From assembly GCF_003668995.1 (NCBI RefSeq), contig NZ_CP033068.1:1488001-1552000 (forward strand): a stretch of DNA of 64,000 nt, in the 5' to 3' direction. Made by a program: the position numbers and the translations under genes. Below, in pieces: positions 28,154 through 36,480 of this stretch. Under the pieces are notes generated by a model. It was not told the DNA's origin. It saw nothing but the letters and a program-made list of their open reading frames with translations, and searched no databases. The stretch is from Flavobacterium sp. 140616W15. GTDB taxonomy: Bacteria > Bacteroidota > Bacteroidia > Flavobacteriales > Flavobacteriaceae. The first letter of the stretch is position 1. Every line of letters starts with the position of its first letter.

Positions 28154-28195
28154 GAATGCAGAAGGTTAAGTTGATAGTGAAGAAAGAGAAACAAT

Positions 28196-28203
28196 TAAAT
28201 TTG
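28196..28203 (+). promoter_or_regulatory. Putative -7 box of the LtaS/EptA-like gene
   Basis: TAAATTTG matches TAnnTTTG perfectly; TTG at 28171-28173 lies 22 nt upstream. Predicted start is about 10 nt before the ATG at 28220. Confidence 0.55.
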
Positions 28204-28219
28204 CAACAAACTTTTTAAT

Positions 28220-30316
28220 ATGACATTATATAAAAAACTCGCCCCGTTTTATTATCTCACTTTATTTTATTTGCTAGTAAGCTTTGTATTGAGACTAGTT
28301 TTATATTTTCATCCCATAACCGAAACTTCATTTAGTTTTTTAGATACAATAAAAATATTTGGACTTGGATTAGTTTCAGATGTATTTGTATTTGTAATCG
28401 CTAGTGTTTTTTTTTGGTTGTATCTTATTTTTATATCTAATTCTAAATATTTAAAACCTACAGGTCATATTATTTTGGGTATATTTTTGGCTCTATTTGT
28501 TTATATTGCTAGTGGTAAAAGCATTCTAAACGAATATGGTGGAGCATTACCACAAATTGTACTAATATTTCTAGGTATTAAAATATTTTTATTTGGTTTA
28601 TTACTTTTTCTTCCCAATTACCGTGACAAGATTAGATTTTGGTTGTTTTCCTTTGTAATCTTTTTATATGTGCTGTTAATTTTACAAAATGCAATTAGTG
28701 AATATTTTTTCTGGAATGAATTTGGAGTAAAATATAATTTTATTGCGGTGAATTATCTAGTTTATACTAATGAAGTCATTGGGAATATAATGCAGTCGTA
28801 TCCTGTTATTCCATTGTTTTCTGCTTTATTTGTAATTGCTGGAACTGTAACTTATTTAATTGTAAAAAGAACAAGTGCTTACATTTATAATATTCCTTCA
28901 TTTATTGAAAAGATAAAAATTTCAGTATTGTACATTGTACTTTTTGCTTTTTCGCTATTTGTGATTCCACGCTTGGCGCTTACTGAAAATTCAGAGAATA
29001 CATTTTCGGATGAATTACAATCAAACGGATTATATAAATTTTATTTAGCTTACATAAACAGTAGTTTAGATTATTTTAAATTTTATAAAACAATCCCTAG
29101 CGCTCAGGCATATGGGATATTGAAAGCACAATTAGTAACTATTTCTGGCGAAACTACTTTAAGAAAAATACAAAGTGACGCACCCGAAAGTCGTAAAAAT
29201 GTTGTTTTAATAACGATTGAAAGTTATAGTGCTGAGTTTATGAAAAGATATGGTAATAAGGAGAATATCACGCCATTCTTAGATAGTTTAGCAGATAAAA
29301 GTTTAGAATTTACCAATTTATATGCTGTTGGAAATAGAACAGTTCGTGGTCTAGAAGCTGTAACTTTATCTATTCCTCCTACTGCGGGAGAAAGTGTTGT
29401 TAAAAGAAAGGATAATAAGAATAAGTTCTCTACAGGTTCTATTTTTATGAAAAAGGGATATACAACTAAATATCTTTACGGTGGTGACGCTTATTTTGAC
29501 AATATGCGAGATTTCTTTTCTGGTAATGGCTATGATATTGTAGATAAATCTAGTTTTACTCGTGATGAAATTACGTTCTCAAATGTTTGGGGTGTTTGTG
29601 ATGAAGACATGTCTAATAAGGCAATAAAGGTTATGAATGCTGAAGCTAAGCTGAATAAACCTTTCTTTAATCATATTATGACAGTTAGTAATCACCGACC
29701 ATTTACCTATCCAAATGGTAAAATTGATATTCCAGGAGATGCGAAATCTCGTGATGGAGGTGTAAAATATACAGATTATGCGTTAAAAAGATTCTTTACT
29801 ATGGCAAGCAAACAACCTTGGTTTAAGAATACTGTTTTTGTAATTGTAGCCGATCATTGTGCATCGAGTGCAGGAAAAACAGAACTTCCTCTTGATAAAT
29901 ATAGAATTCCAGCATTTATTTATAGCCCAGGATTTGTTCCGGCGCAGAAATACAACACACTAATGTCGCAAATTGATATTATGCCTACTCTATTTGGTTT
30001 ATTGAACTTTAGCTATGAGAGTAAGTTTTATGGTGAAGATGTTTTAAAATCGGATTACAAACCAAGAGCTTTTATCGCAACATATCAGGACATGGGATTG
30101 ATAAAAGATAATGTATTAACTATACTTTCGCCTAAACAGGTGGTTAAACAATTTCAATTAAAGCTAGTTCCAAAAGAAGGTGTCGCACCTGAATATCAAA
30201 TTTATTATGATCAAACTCCATTAAGTAAAGAAAGAACAGATTTAGAAAATGAAACAATCTCCTATTATCAAACGGCTTCAGATATGCTGAAACATAAGAA
30301 ATATGAGAAGAATTAA
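28220..30316 (+). CDS. Membrane-anchored sulfatase-fold enzyme, LtaS / phosphoethanolamine-transferase-like
   Basis: The 698-aa protein has five N-terminal membrane helices within residues 10-250, then a periplasmic alkaline-phosphatase-superfamily domain. Metal and nucleophile residues resemble LtaS: Glu334 in LITIESYSAEF, Thr374 in VGNRTVRGLEAV, SNHRPF with a histidine, and VIVADHCASS with Asp-His. In Gram-positives the family polymerises glycerol-phosphate; in Gram-negatives related enzymes add phosphoethanolamine or phosphoglycerol to lipid A or glycans. The product here is therefore inferred as an envelope phospho-group transferase. The upstream PmrA-like box and adjacent two-component system support a regulated envelope-modification role. 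It has a strong 3' terminator. Confidence 0.9.
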   Translation: MTLYKKLAPFYYLTLFYLLVSFVLRLVLYFHPITETSFSFLDTIKIFGLGLVSDVFVFVIASVFFWLYLIFISNSKYLKPTGHIILGIFLALFVYIASGKSILNEYGGALPQIVLIFLGIKIFLFGLLLFLPNYRDKIRFWLFSFVIFLYVLLILQNAISEYFFWNEFGVKYNFIAVNYLVYTNEVIGNIMQSYPVIPLFSALFVIAGTVTYLIVKRTSAYIYNIPSFIEKIKISVLYIVLFAFSLFVIPRLALTENSENTFSDELQSNGLYKFYLAYINSSLDYFKFYKTIPSAQAYGILKAQLVTISGETTLRKIQSDAPESRKNVVLITIESYSAEFMKRYGNKENITPFLDSLADKSLEFTNLYAVGNRTVRGLEAVTLSIPPTAGESVVKRKDNKNKFSTGSIFMKKGYTTKYLYGGDAYFDNMRDFFSGNGYDIVDKSSFTRDEITFSNVWGVCDEDMSNKAIKVMNAEAKLNKPFFNHIMTVSNHRPFTYPNGKIDIPGDAKSRDGGVKYTDYALKRFFTMASKQPWFKNTVFVIVADHCASSAGKTELPLDKYRIPAFIYSPGFVPAQKYNTLMSQIDIMPTLFGLLNFSYESKFYGEDVLKSDYKPRAFIATYQDMGLIKDNVLTILSPKQVVKQFQLKLVPKEGVAPEYQIYYDQTPLSKERTDLENETISYYQTASDMLKHKKYEKN

Positions 30317-30415
30317 AGTTTTTAAAGGTGCAGGTTCTGAGTCTATATGAAAGCTAAAAGGCTCTAAAAATTTAATTGCAAAGTTTTACGCTAAGTTCGC
30401 AAAGTGAAAACAATA

Positions 30416-30451
30416 AAAAAGGCTCAAATTCTATTGAATTTGAGCCTTTTT
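30416..30451. terminator. Bidirectional terminator between convergent genes
   Basis: A perfect 16-bp stem (AAAAAGGCTCAAATTC 30416-30431, GAATTTGAGCCTTTTT 30436-30451) with loop TATT has T-runs on both strands. Around it are degenerate AGAACCT / CTTAGAGTC words (30326-30345, 30458-30522) seen also near 13670, 38630 and 39990. Confidence 0.9.
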
Positions 30452-30529
30452 GTCTTCAGAACCTTAGCGACTTAGAGTCTCAGTCCCTTAATTTTTTTTT
30501 TGAACCTTTATAGCTCAGAGTCTTTCTTT

Positions 30530-31528
30530 TTAGTCATTTTGATTTTTCATTCCGAAAAGGTTTCCGCTTTCAAATAATTTTAAATCATCTTTTAAAGCTT
30601 GGTTGTTTCTTTGCGTAACTGATGGAGAATCCAAATCGCTTAAATCAGGCTTTCCAGCATTTACCCAAGCAGTGTACCAAAAACTTGCTGTAGCAGTGAT
30701 TGCTTTTCTCATCTGTTTTTCGACCATACCATCTAAAGCTGCGTTGAATTTTTTAGCATATTCATCTGTGTATTGCAAAGAGTTGTATTTACTTTTGATG
30801 AAATTCCCGTCTTTGTCAGTAATAAACATATCTTTTTCGTTAGTTGCAGCTCTAACTTTTTTATCAGCGGCCAATAATGGTTCGATTAAACTGTGTGTAT
30901 CGGTGATAATAGCCCAAGTCGCTTTATTTACGTTCTCAATATATTGAGCTGATGGAGCATTAAATTTATAGTTTTTAGCAAATATTTCAGGCAATCTACT
31001 TTCCCAAAGAGAGTGAATTCCTTTTTGGTTTGTAAGTTGGCCATCATGATTTATAGATGTGTGCAAAGGCATGTGGGCATCACCAATATAATGACCTAAA
31101 TCTGCAGCAAGAAATAATATTTCTGCACGGTTTTTATCTTTAAAAGCTTTAGTAAGTTTTATCATCATTTCTTCGATGTACCAAGGTAAGATTCCATTAT
31201 CAGATAAAAATTTAGGATCGTATTTTTTAGTTGCTTCTTCTAATGTTTTTGGTAAACTATCGATAGGTCCGAAGTTTTCCATATCAAAATAATGTCTTGG
31301 ATTTTCTTCTTTGTATTTTAATGCATATTTACGAATGTCCGGAACTGATGCTTCTTGTGTAATAAAATCGATATGATTATAAAAAAACACTAGTAATGGT
31401 CGTGGAAGTGCCATAACTGCCGCTTTATTGATGCGTTCATGACCAACAATTCCCCACGATAATGATAAAAAACCAATTCCAATCGCAATTAGTGCAATAA
31501 ACTTAGGTTTCATTTTGTAATTTTTCAT
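30530..31528 (-). CDS. Secreted zinc-dependent phospholipase C / S1-P1 nuclease-like protein
   Basis: The 332-aa protein has an N-terminal hydrophobic signal ending before SWGIVGHERINKAA. In P1 nuclease and zinc phospholipase C the mature N-terminal Trp and nearby His bind zinc, and that pattern fits here. Further ligands are in LAADLGHYIGDAHMPLH and a GIHSLWES motif, all typical. It could be a nuclease/nucleotidase or a phospholipase; sequence alone does not decide. It has its own promoter and terminator. Confidence 0.85.
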   Translation of the reverse strand: MKNYKMKPKFIALIAIGIGFLSLSWGIVGHERINKAAVMALPRPLLVFFYNHIDFITQEASVPDIRKYALKYKEENPRHYFDMENFGPIDSLPKTLEEATKKYDPKFLSDNGILPWYIEEMMIKLTKAFKDKNRAEILFLAADLGHYIGDAHMPLHTSINHDGQLTNQKGIHSLWESRLPEIFAKNYKFNAPSAQYIENVNKATWAIITDTHSLIEPLLAADKKVRAATNEKDMFITDKDGNFIKSKYNSLQYTDEYAKKFNAALDGMVEKQMRKAITATASFWYTAWVNAGKPDLSDLDSPSVTQRNNQALKDDLKLFESGNLFGMKNQND

Positions 31529-31550
31529 TTTTGTATATTTATTAGGGCTA

Positions 31551-31558
31551 CAAATGTA
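31551..31558 (-). promoter_or_regulatory. Putative -7 box upstream of the S1/P1-like gene
   Basis: Minus-strand TACATTTG is a perfect TAnnTTTG; TTC lies 18 nt upstream. Predicted leader is about 16 nt. Confidence 0.5.
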
Positions 31559-31677
31559 ATTTATTAAATATGATTTGAAAGAATATGAATAAGATTATGT
31601 TAATTTTTGTTCGTTTAATTTTAAGTCTTGAATAAGCATTTAAAAATATGTACTATTTTTACTCTAAATTTTAATAT

Positions 31678-32640
31678 ATGCGCCTTATCTATTTAAATGT
31701 TTTTATATTCTTATTTTCTTCAGTCTGTTCAGCACAAGAAGACGATATTGTACAATTAAAAAATGTTAGTGATACGATTTTAAATCCAAAAAGAACATTA
31801 CAAGTATCTGATCCGTTTAATCCTGTAAAAACAATGCAGAAATTATTCCTGGGTAAGTTGTATAAACTCTCTGATGATAACACCTTTATAAGTTGGAAAT
31901 GTAATAATTGCAAACCTGTTCCTTATAAGGATGCTAATGAAATTGAAGGAGATCAATTATTTCCATACGAAGATGGAGTTGCTACAAGAGTTCTTGAGGA
32001 TATTGATTATGTAGATTCAAAAGGAAATCAGTTTAAGCTACTATTATTCAATCATTCTAATTATGATACAGATGGTGCTCAAACCGGAAGGTTTTCTGGA
32101 GGCTTAGTAGGAATTAGTAAGTTTGCAAAAAATGGTAACCTTTGGCAAATGAGATCATTTCAACCTGCAATCGCAGCTTTTGGTGCATTCTCACGAGCTC
32201 CTTCTCCTAAATTGGTGCAAATAGGAGAAGATCAATATGCATTTACATTAGTTCAAGCAAATGGTGGTGCTGGAGCCCCTTATTCAGGTTATCTTTATCT
32301 TATTGCAGGTTTTGGAGGAAAATATCAACCCATAATGGAGCTTGGTTATTATAGTCTCATTAAAAACGGAGAAGTAAATACGGAATGGTCGAGTACTTAT
32401 GCTGTAATTAATGATGGTAAGAAAAAGTTTTTCCAGGATTTTGTGATTACTACAAAAGGGTTTTATCAAAAAACTAAAGGAAATGATGACGAATATGACG
32501 TAGATCTTCCTTTAGAAATAAGAGAATTGGCAAAGTCTAAAAAGCAATTTAATTTTACGATTGAAAAACGTCTTTCATTTAATGGAAAATGGTATATTAT
32601 TGTAGGTAAGCCTATTATCAAATTCTCTAACATGAAATAA
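31678..32640 (+). CDS. Secreted protein of unknown function (320 aa)
   Basis: I do not recognise this protein. A signal peptide (MRLIYLNVFIFLFSSVCSAQ) precedes a soluble region with a possible CxxC (WKCNNCKP) and glycine-rich stretches such as QANGGAGAPYSGYLYLIAGFGGKYQP. The composition suggests a mostly beta-structured periplasmic or surface protein. There is no T9SS C-terminal signal that I can see. It is divergent from the S1/P1-like gene and has no adjacent partner. Confidence 0.75.
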   Translation: MRLIYLNVFIFLFSSVCSAQEDDIVQLKNVSDTILNPKRTLQVSDPFNPVKTMQKLFLGKLYKLSDDNTFISWKCNNCKPVPYKDANEIEGDQLFPYEDGVATRVLEDIDYVDSKGNQFKLLLFNHSNYDTDGAQTGRFSGGLVGISKFAKNGNLWQMRSFQPAIAAFGAFSRAPSPKLVQIGEDQYAFTLVQANGGAGAPYSGYLYLIAGFGGKYQPIMELGYYSLIKNGEVNTEWSSTYAVINDGKKKFFQDFVITTKGFYQKTKGNDDEYDVDLPLEIRELAKSKKQFNFTIEKRLSFNGKWYIIVGKPIIKFSNMK

Positions 32641-32828
32641 TTTAAAATCATTTTTACTAAATAATTATAATCCGTTGGTAGTAATTCATAAAAATGGTAT
32701 TTAGTACATCTGGACATAGATTTTGACTTGATAATCAAAGGTAATTTTAGCATAGATTATGTTATTTATTTTATTTTTGACTTTGATAAATCATGTTTCT
32801 ATACGTGAAAATAATTTTTTGTAACGGT

Positions 32829-33794
32829 TTAATTAAAGTATAAAATTGAAATTAAGCTAAAAGTTGCAATAACAATCCAAAGTAAAATACCTTGAATTAA
32901 AGGCTTCACTCCTACTGTTTTTAAAACACTCAGGTTTAATCCTGCTCCAATTAAGAATAAAGTTACTGTCAAGCCTATTTTTGCAAGTAGGACCAATGTA
33001 GGTGCAATAATTGCAGTTTGCGGCACATAAGTATTTAGTAACATTGCCAAAATGAATAATCCGATGAAATAAGGGATTTTAATTTTGGTTTGTTTGTTTT
33101 TAAAAAGCACAGTTGTAAGAAGAGCAATAGGAATAATCCATAAGGCACGTGCTAGTTTTACTGTAGTAGCGATTTGTAAAGCTTCGGCTCCAAATTTATT
33201 AGCAGCTCCTACTACCGAACTTGTATCGTGGATTGCTACAGCGCACCATAACCCAAATTCTCTTTGTGATAAGTTTAATTCATGTCCTATATAAGGAAAT
33301 AAAAACAATGCAATTGAGTTTAGTATAAAAATTACTCCCAATGCTACCGATGTTTGTTTTTCGTCTGATTTTATAACAGGCGCAATTGCAGCAATTGCAC
33401 TTCCACCGCAAATAGCAGTTCCACAAGAGATTAAGTGAGATGTTTTCTTATCGATTTTAAACCATTTTCCTAAAAAATAGCCTAGTATAATAGTGCTAAA
33501 TATTGAGGCAATAGTAAGTACCAGTCCTTCTTTTCCAGCAGCTAAAGCGCTTGTAGCATTCATCCCGAATCCTAATCCAACAACAGAAAATTGCAATAAA
33601 ATAGTAATTGCTTTATGATTAAAATGTAAAAATGGATTTCCAGATAAATTGGCTACTAATAAACCTAATAATAAAGCTATTGGAGGTGATATAATTGAAG
33701 TTAAGCAAAGTAGTAATAAAAGGCCAAAAATAATTTGTTTTGAGATTGTATTAATCTCAAATAAATGACTTGTTGTATTTTGATTTGTTTTCAA
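32829..33794 (-). CDS. YeiH/UPF0324-family membrane protein, putative exporter
   Basis: The 321-aa protein is almost entirely hydrophobic, with about ten membrane helices. It has family marks GFGMNATSALAAGKEGL, CGTAICGGSAIAAIAPVI and IHDTSSVVGAANKFG. The family is annotated as putative sulfate exporters, though the transported substrate is not well proven. It lies 75 bp downstream of a LysR regulator in the same direction, so cotranscription is likely. Confidence 0.92.
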   Translation of the reverse strand: MKTNQNTTSHLFEINTISKQIIFGLLLLLCLTSIISPPIALLLGLLVANLSGNPFLHFNHKAITILLQFSVVGLGFGMNATSALAAGKEGLVLTIASIFSTIILGYFLGKWFKIDKKTSHLISCGTAICGGSAIAAIAPVIKSDEKQTSVALGVIFILNSIALFLFPYIGHELNLSQREFGLWCAVAIHDTSSVVGAANKFGAEALQIATTVKLARALWIIPIALLTTVLFKNKQTKIKIPYFIGLFILAMLLNTYVPQTAIIAPTLVLLAKIGLTVTLFLIGAGLNLSVLKTVGVKPLIQGILLWIVIATFSLISILYFN

Positions 33795-33869
33795 GGTAAT
33801 AGTGTTTAATAATTACAGTACAAAGATCTGTAGTTATTGCAACAATTGCCAATTGTAAATTGCAATAGC

Positions 33870-34766
33870 CTATAACTTCAAGTTATAATAGTTTGCCATA
33901 TTTTTTATAAACAACTCAGTTAGAGCATCTGATTTCCCATGTAGTGTTATGATATAAAAGTACCTCTCAATTGTGAGTTTTTCTACATCTAAAATAATTA
34001 ATTCGTTGTTTTTAAGCTCTTTATCTACCGCGTGTATTGACATGAAGGCAACACAATCAGAATTTAATAGGTATGATTTTATACTTTCAGTACTTCCTAA
34101 TTGCATTTCAATTTGTAATTCTAATAACTTGATATTGAATTGTTTTAATGCATATTCAATAACTTCAAGTGTTCCAGAGCCTCTTTCACGAGTTATAAAG
34201 CGTAAGTGCTGCAGATCCTCTAATAAAATTTCATTTTTATTGACTAATGGATTTTTACTGCTACAAACTAAGACTAATTCATCTTTTAAAAACTCAGTAT
34301 ATTTGATCGATTGGTTTCTGGATTGCCCTTCAACAATACCAATTTCTATCTCTTTATTGATTAATGCACTCTCAATTTGTTCCGTATTTCCGTTTAATAA
34401 ATTGACTTTTATATCTTGTAATTTTTGATGAAAACGTGCTAATAATGGCGGAATTATATACTGCGAAATAGTAGTACTTGCACCCAATCGCAATAATCCC
34501 TGACGCTGATTAATAAACGTACTCATATCAAAATCGATTTCCCGATAAATTTCGAATATGTCTTTGGTGTGTTTTAAAAGAATTTCTCCAGCTTTGGTCA
34601 AAGTGATTTTAGAACCATTTCGCTCAAAAAGTTTGGTTTTATAAGTTTCTTCTAGTTCCTGAATATGTTTAGAAACAGCGGGTTGTGTAATATACAATTC
34701 GGCTGCAGCTTTAGTGAAACTCAGTCTATTTGCAACCGCAGAAAATACTTTTAGCCTAAAATCCAT
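33870..34766 (-). CDS. LysR-family transcriptional regulator
   Basis: The 298-aa protein has a typical N-terminal winged HTH (FSAVANRLSFTKAAAELYITQPAVSKHIQELE, with TQPAVS as recognition helix) and a substrate-binding effector domain. It precedes the YeiH-type exporter gene in the same orientation. In E. coli yeiE and yeiH are also neighbours, so regulation of the exporter, perhaps by a sulfur compound such as sulfite, is a reasonable inference but not proven here. Confidence 0.93.
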   Translation of the reverse strand: MDFRLKVFSAVANRLSFTKAAAELYITQPAVSKHIQELEETYKTKLFERNGSKITLTKAGEILLKHTKDIFEIYREIDFDMSTFINQRQGLLRLGASTTISQYIIPPLLARFHQKLQDIKVNLLNGNTEQIESALINKEIEIGIVEGQSRNQSIKYTEFLKDELVLVCSSKNPLVNKNEILLEDLQHLRFITRERGSGTLEVIEYALKQFNIKLLELQIEMQLGSTESIKSYLLNSDCVAFMSIHAVDKELKNNELIILDVEKLTIERYFYIITLHGKSDALTELFIKNMANYYNLKL

Positions 34767-34835
34767 AATCGTAAAATTTTAATTCGTAATCCACTTCCCT
34801 TCACAATATTTTTTTATTATAAAATAATTTAAAAT

Positions 34836-35582
34836 CTATAAAAAAAGTTCAGGTCGATACTCAAAATGCATTGTGTCATAATGTTTCCAATTTCCTCCCC
34901 AAATAAAACCATATTTTTCAAAAATTGAAACTAGTTTCAAGGGAATTTGATTTCTATACGAAAGAGTAGCTTCTTCATTTTTACATTTACAATCCCATTG
35001 CCAATAATTGGAATTCTTGACATTAATATCTATAGTCATTCCATAACTATGCATACTCAATCGGTTTGTTCCTGAAATTTTTCTCCAATTAAATGTACCT
35101 CCAATAACATTAATATATTTTTTAAATTCTGGATTATTATCTAATTCTGCCGAGAGTTTTTTAACTATTTTATCAATTCCATTTACGGTTGTTACTTTTA
35201 TTTTTTGATTGACTAATTTTGGGCACCAAATAATTTCAATCAATTTTGATTCAACTTCTGATTTTGAATTTCCGTAAATTTTCTTAAAAAAAGCTTCATT
35301 TCGAATTCTCCCAGGGTCTTCCTTTGGAATTAAATTCTTATTTGCTTTATTATAAACAAACTTAAATTGATCCTCAATATCTGGATTTTCCAACAATTCT
35401 TGATTCATTTTATTTTTAAAATCATCATAAATCAAACTTGATTTATCGCTAAAAATAATTTTATTGTCTTTATAACCAATAATTTGACTTGGGTATGCTC
35501 TAATTAATTTTTGAACATTCAATGGGATTTCTTGAGAAAAAACATTTTGGAAAATTAGGACTAAAAAAAGGAATCGTTTCAT
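34836..35582 (-). CDS. Secreted M15-family peptidase (D,D- or L,D-carboxypeptidase-like)
   Basis: The 248-aa protein has a signal peptide (MKRFLFLVLIFQNVFSQ) and a C-terminal M15 zinc site: His178 and Asp185 in RLSMHSYGMTIDINV, and His239 in DTMHFEYRPELF. The domain is close to the VanY/endolysin-type group that trims peptidoglycan stem peptides. Its start codon directly follows the stop codon of the DUF4846 gene (TAA then ATG), so translation is probably coupled. Confidence 0.88.
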   Translation of the reverse strand: MKRFLFLVLIFQNVFSQEIPLNVQKLIRAYPSQIIGYKDNKIIFSDKSSLIYDDFKNKMNQELLENPDIEDQFKFVYNKANKNLIPKEDPGRIRNEAFFKKIYGNSKSEVESKLIEIIWCPKLVNQKIKVTTVNGIDKIVKKLSAELDNNPEFKKYINVIGGTFNWRKISGTNRLSMHSYGMTIDINVKNSNYWQWDCKCKNEEATLSYRNQIPLKLVSIFEKYGFIWGGNWKHYDTMHFEYRPELFL

Positions 35583-36416
35583 TTAAAAACGTTTTAATTG
35601 TGAAGAACTAAAAGTCCATTCGGGTGTTTTCAGAGTGGTTCCAAAATCGACGGTATACCAGGGACTCAACGAACTATTATTTGGATTTTTCAATATTTGA
35701 ATTTCCTGTGCTGGCATATAGCTTTGTGCTAAAAGCATAATTTTTTGTTTGTTTTTGGGATTCACAGCTATATCAACCACAATAACAGCGTGACCTGGAA
35801 AGCCTCCTTTTATAAAAACATCTCCAATTTTTATGTCTGAAACATTAATTGATTTCAGCTCTTTTTCTAACGAAGCAGTTCCTGCATACATAAAAACCGT
35901 CTCTAAGTATTTCCAATAGGTTTCATAACTGTTAGATGGTTTTGCAGTTTTAACCCAACTGGTTTTGTTACCTTTAATTGCAATTCTGTAACCTGCGGCC
36001 CATTTACTAAAATCAACTCGAAAACCATTTGTGAAATTAAAATGTATTTTATCGTACTGTTTTTGGCTATAAAAATAATCTGCTCGCAAACGCATCACAG
36101 CATCAGCACATTGATGCAAATCCTGTTTCCCAATGGGTAAATTTACAACTGCTTCATAAACGTTTCGATTTGATTTTACAGTTCCATTAAAATACATAAC
36201 GTTTGAACCAGATTGTTTTAATGGAAGATTTCGTAAAAAAGATCCAAACGAAGTTTTAGATTCGTCTTCTCGTACAAATCCCTGAGGTGGTTGAAAACGT
36301 TCCTGAATCGTATTTTCTAAAAGATTACTTTTGGTAGTATTATCTGTCTTTGAAAATGAAAAAAAACAAAAAAGTGCCATCAAAATTGTTACAATAAACA
36401 AGAATTTAACTTTCAT
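35583..36416 (-). CDS. DUF4846-type secreted protein
   Basis: The 277-aa product has an N-terminal signal or membrane anchor and a domain I place in DUF4846 from its length and marks: PPQGFVREDESKTSFGSFLRNLPLK, LHQCADAVMRLRADYFYSQKQYDKIHFNFTNGFRVDFSKWAAG, and GDVFIKGGFPGHAVIVVDIA with a His that could be catalytic (GHA). The HAVIVVD pattern resembles NlpC/P60- or CHAP-like folds, so a cell-wall hydrolase role is possible but unproven. It abuts the M15 gene. Confidence 0.75.
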   Translation of the reverse strand: MKVKFLFIVTILMALFCFFSFSKTDNTTKSNLLENTIQERFQPPQGFVREDESKTSFGSFLRNLPLKQSGSNVMYFNGTVKSNRNVYEAVVNLPIGKQDLHQCADAVMRLRADYFYSQKQYDKIHFNFTNGFRVDFSKWAAGYRIAIKGNKTSWVKTAKPSNSYETYWKYLETVFMYAGTASLEKELKSINVSDIKIGDVFIKGGFPGHAVIVVDIAVNPKNKQKIMLLAQSYMPAQEIQILKNPNNSSLSPWYTVDFGTTLKTPEWTFSSSQLKRF

Positions 36417-36480
36417 AATTTAGATTTTTAATTTATAATTTCAAGATTATAAAAGCTAGAAAGAATTGGATTATATTTTA

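Noticed and set aside
33973..34428. 151-codon plus-strand ORF opposite the LysR gene
   Set aside because: Antisense shadow; serine- and isoleucine-rich without any recognisable domain.
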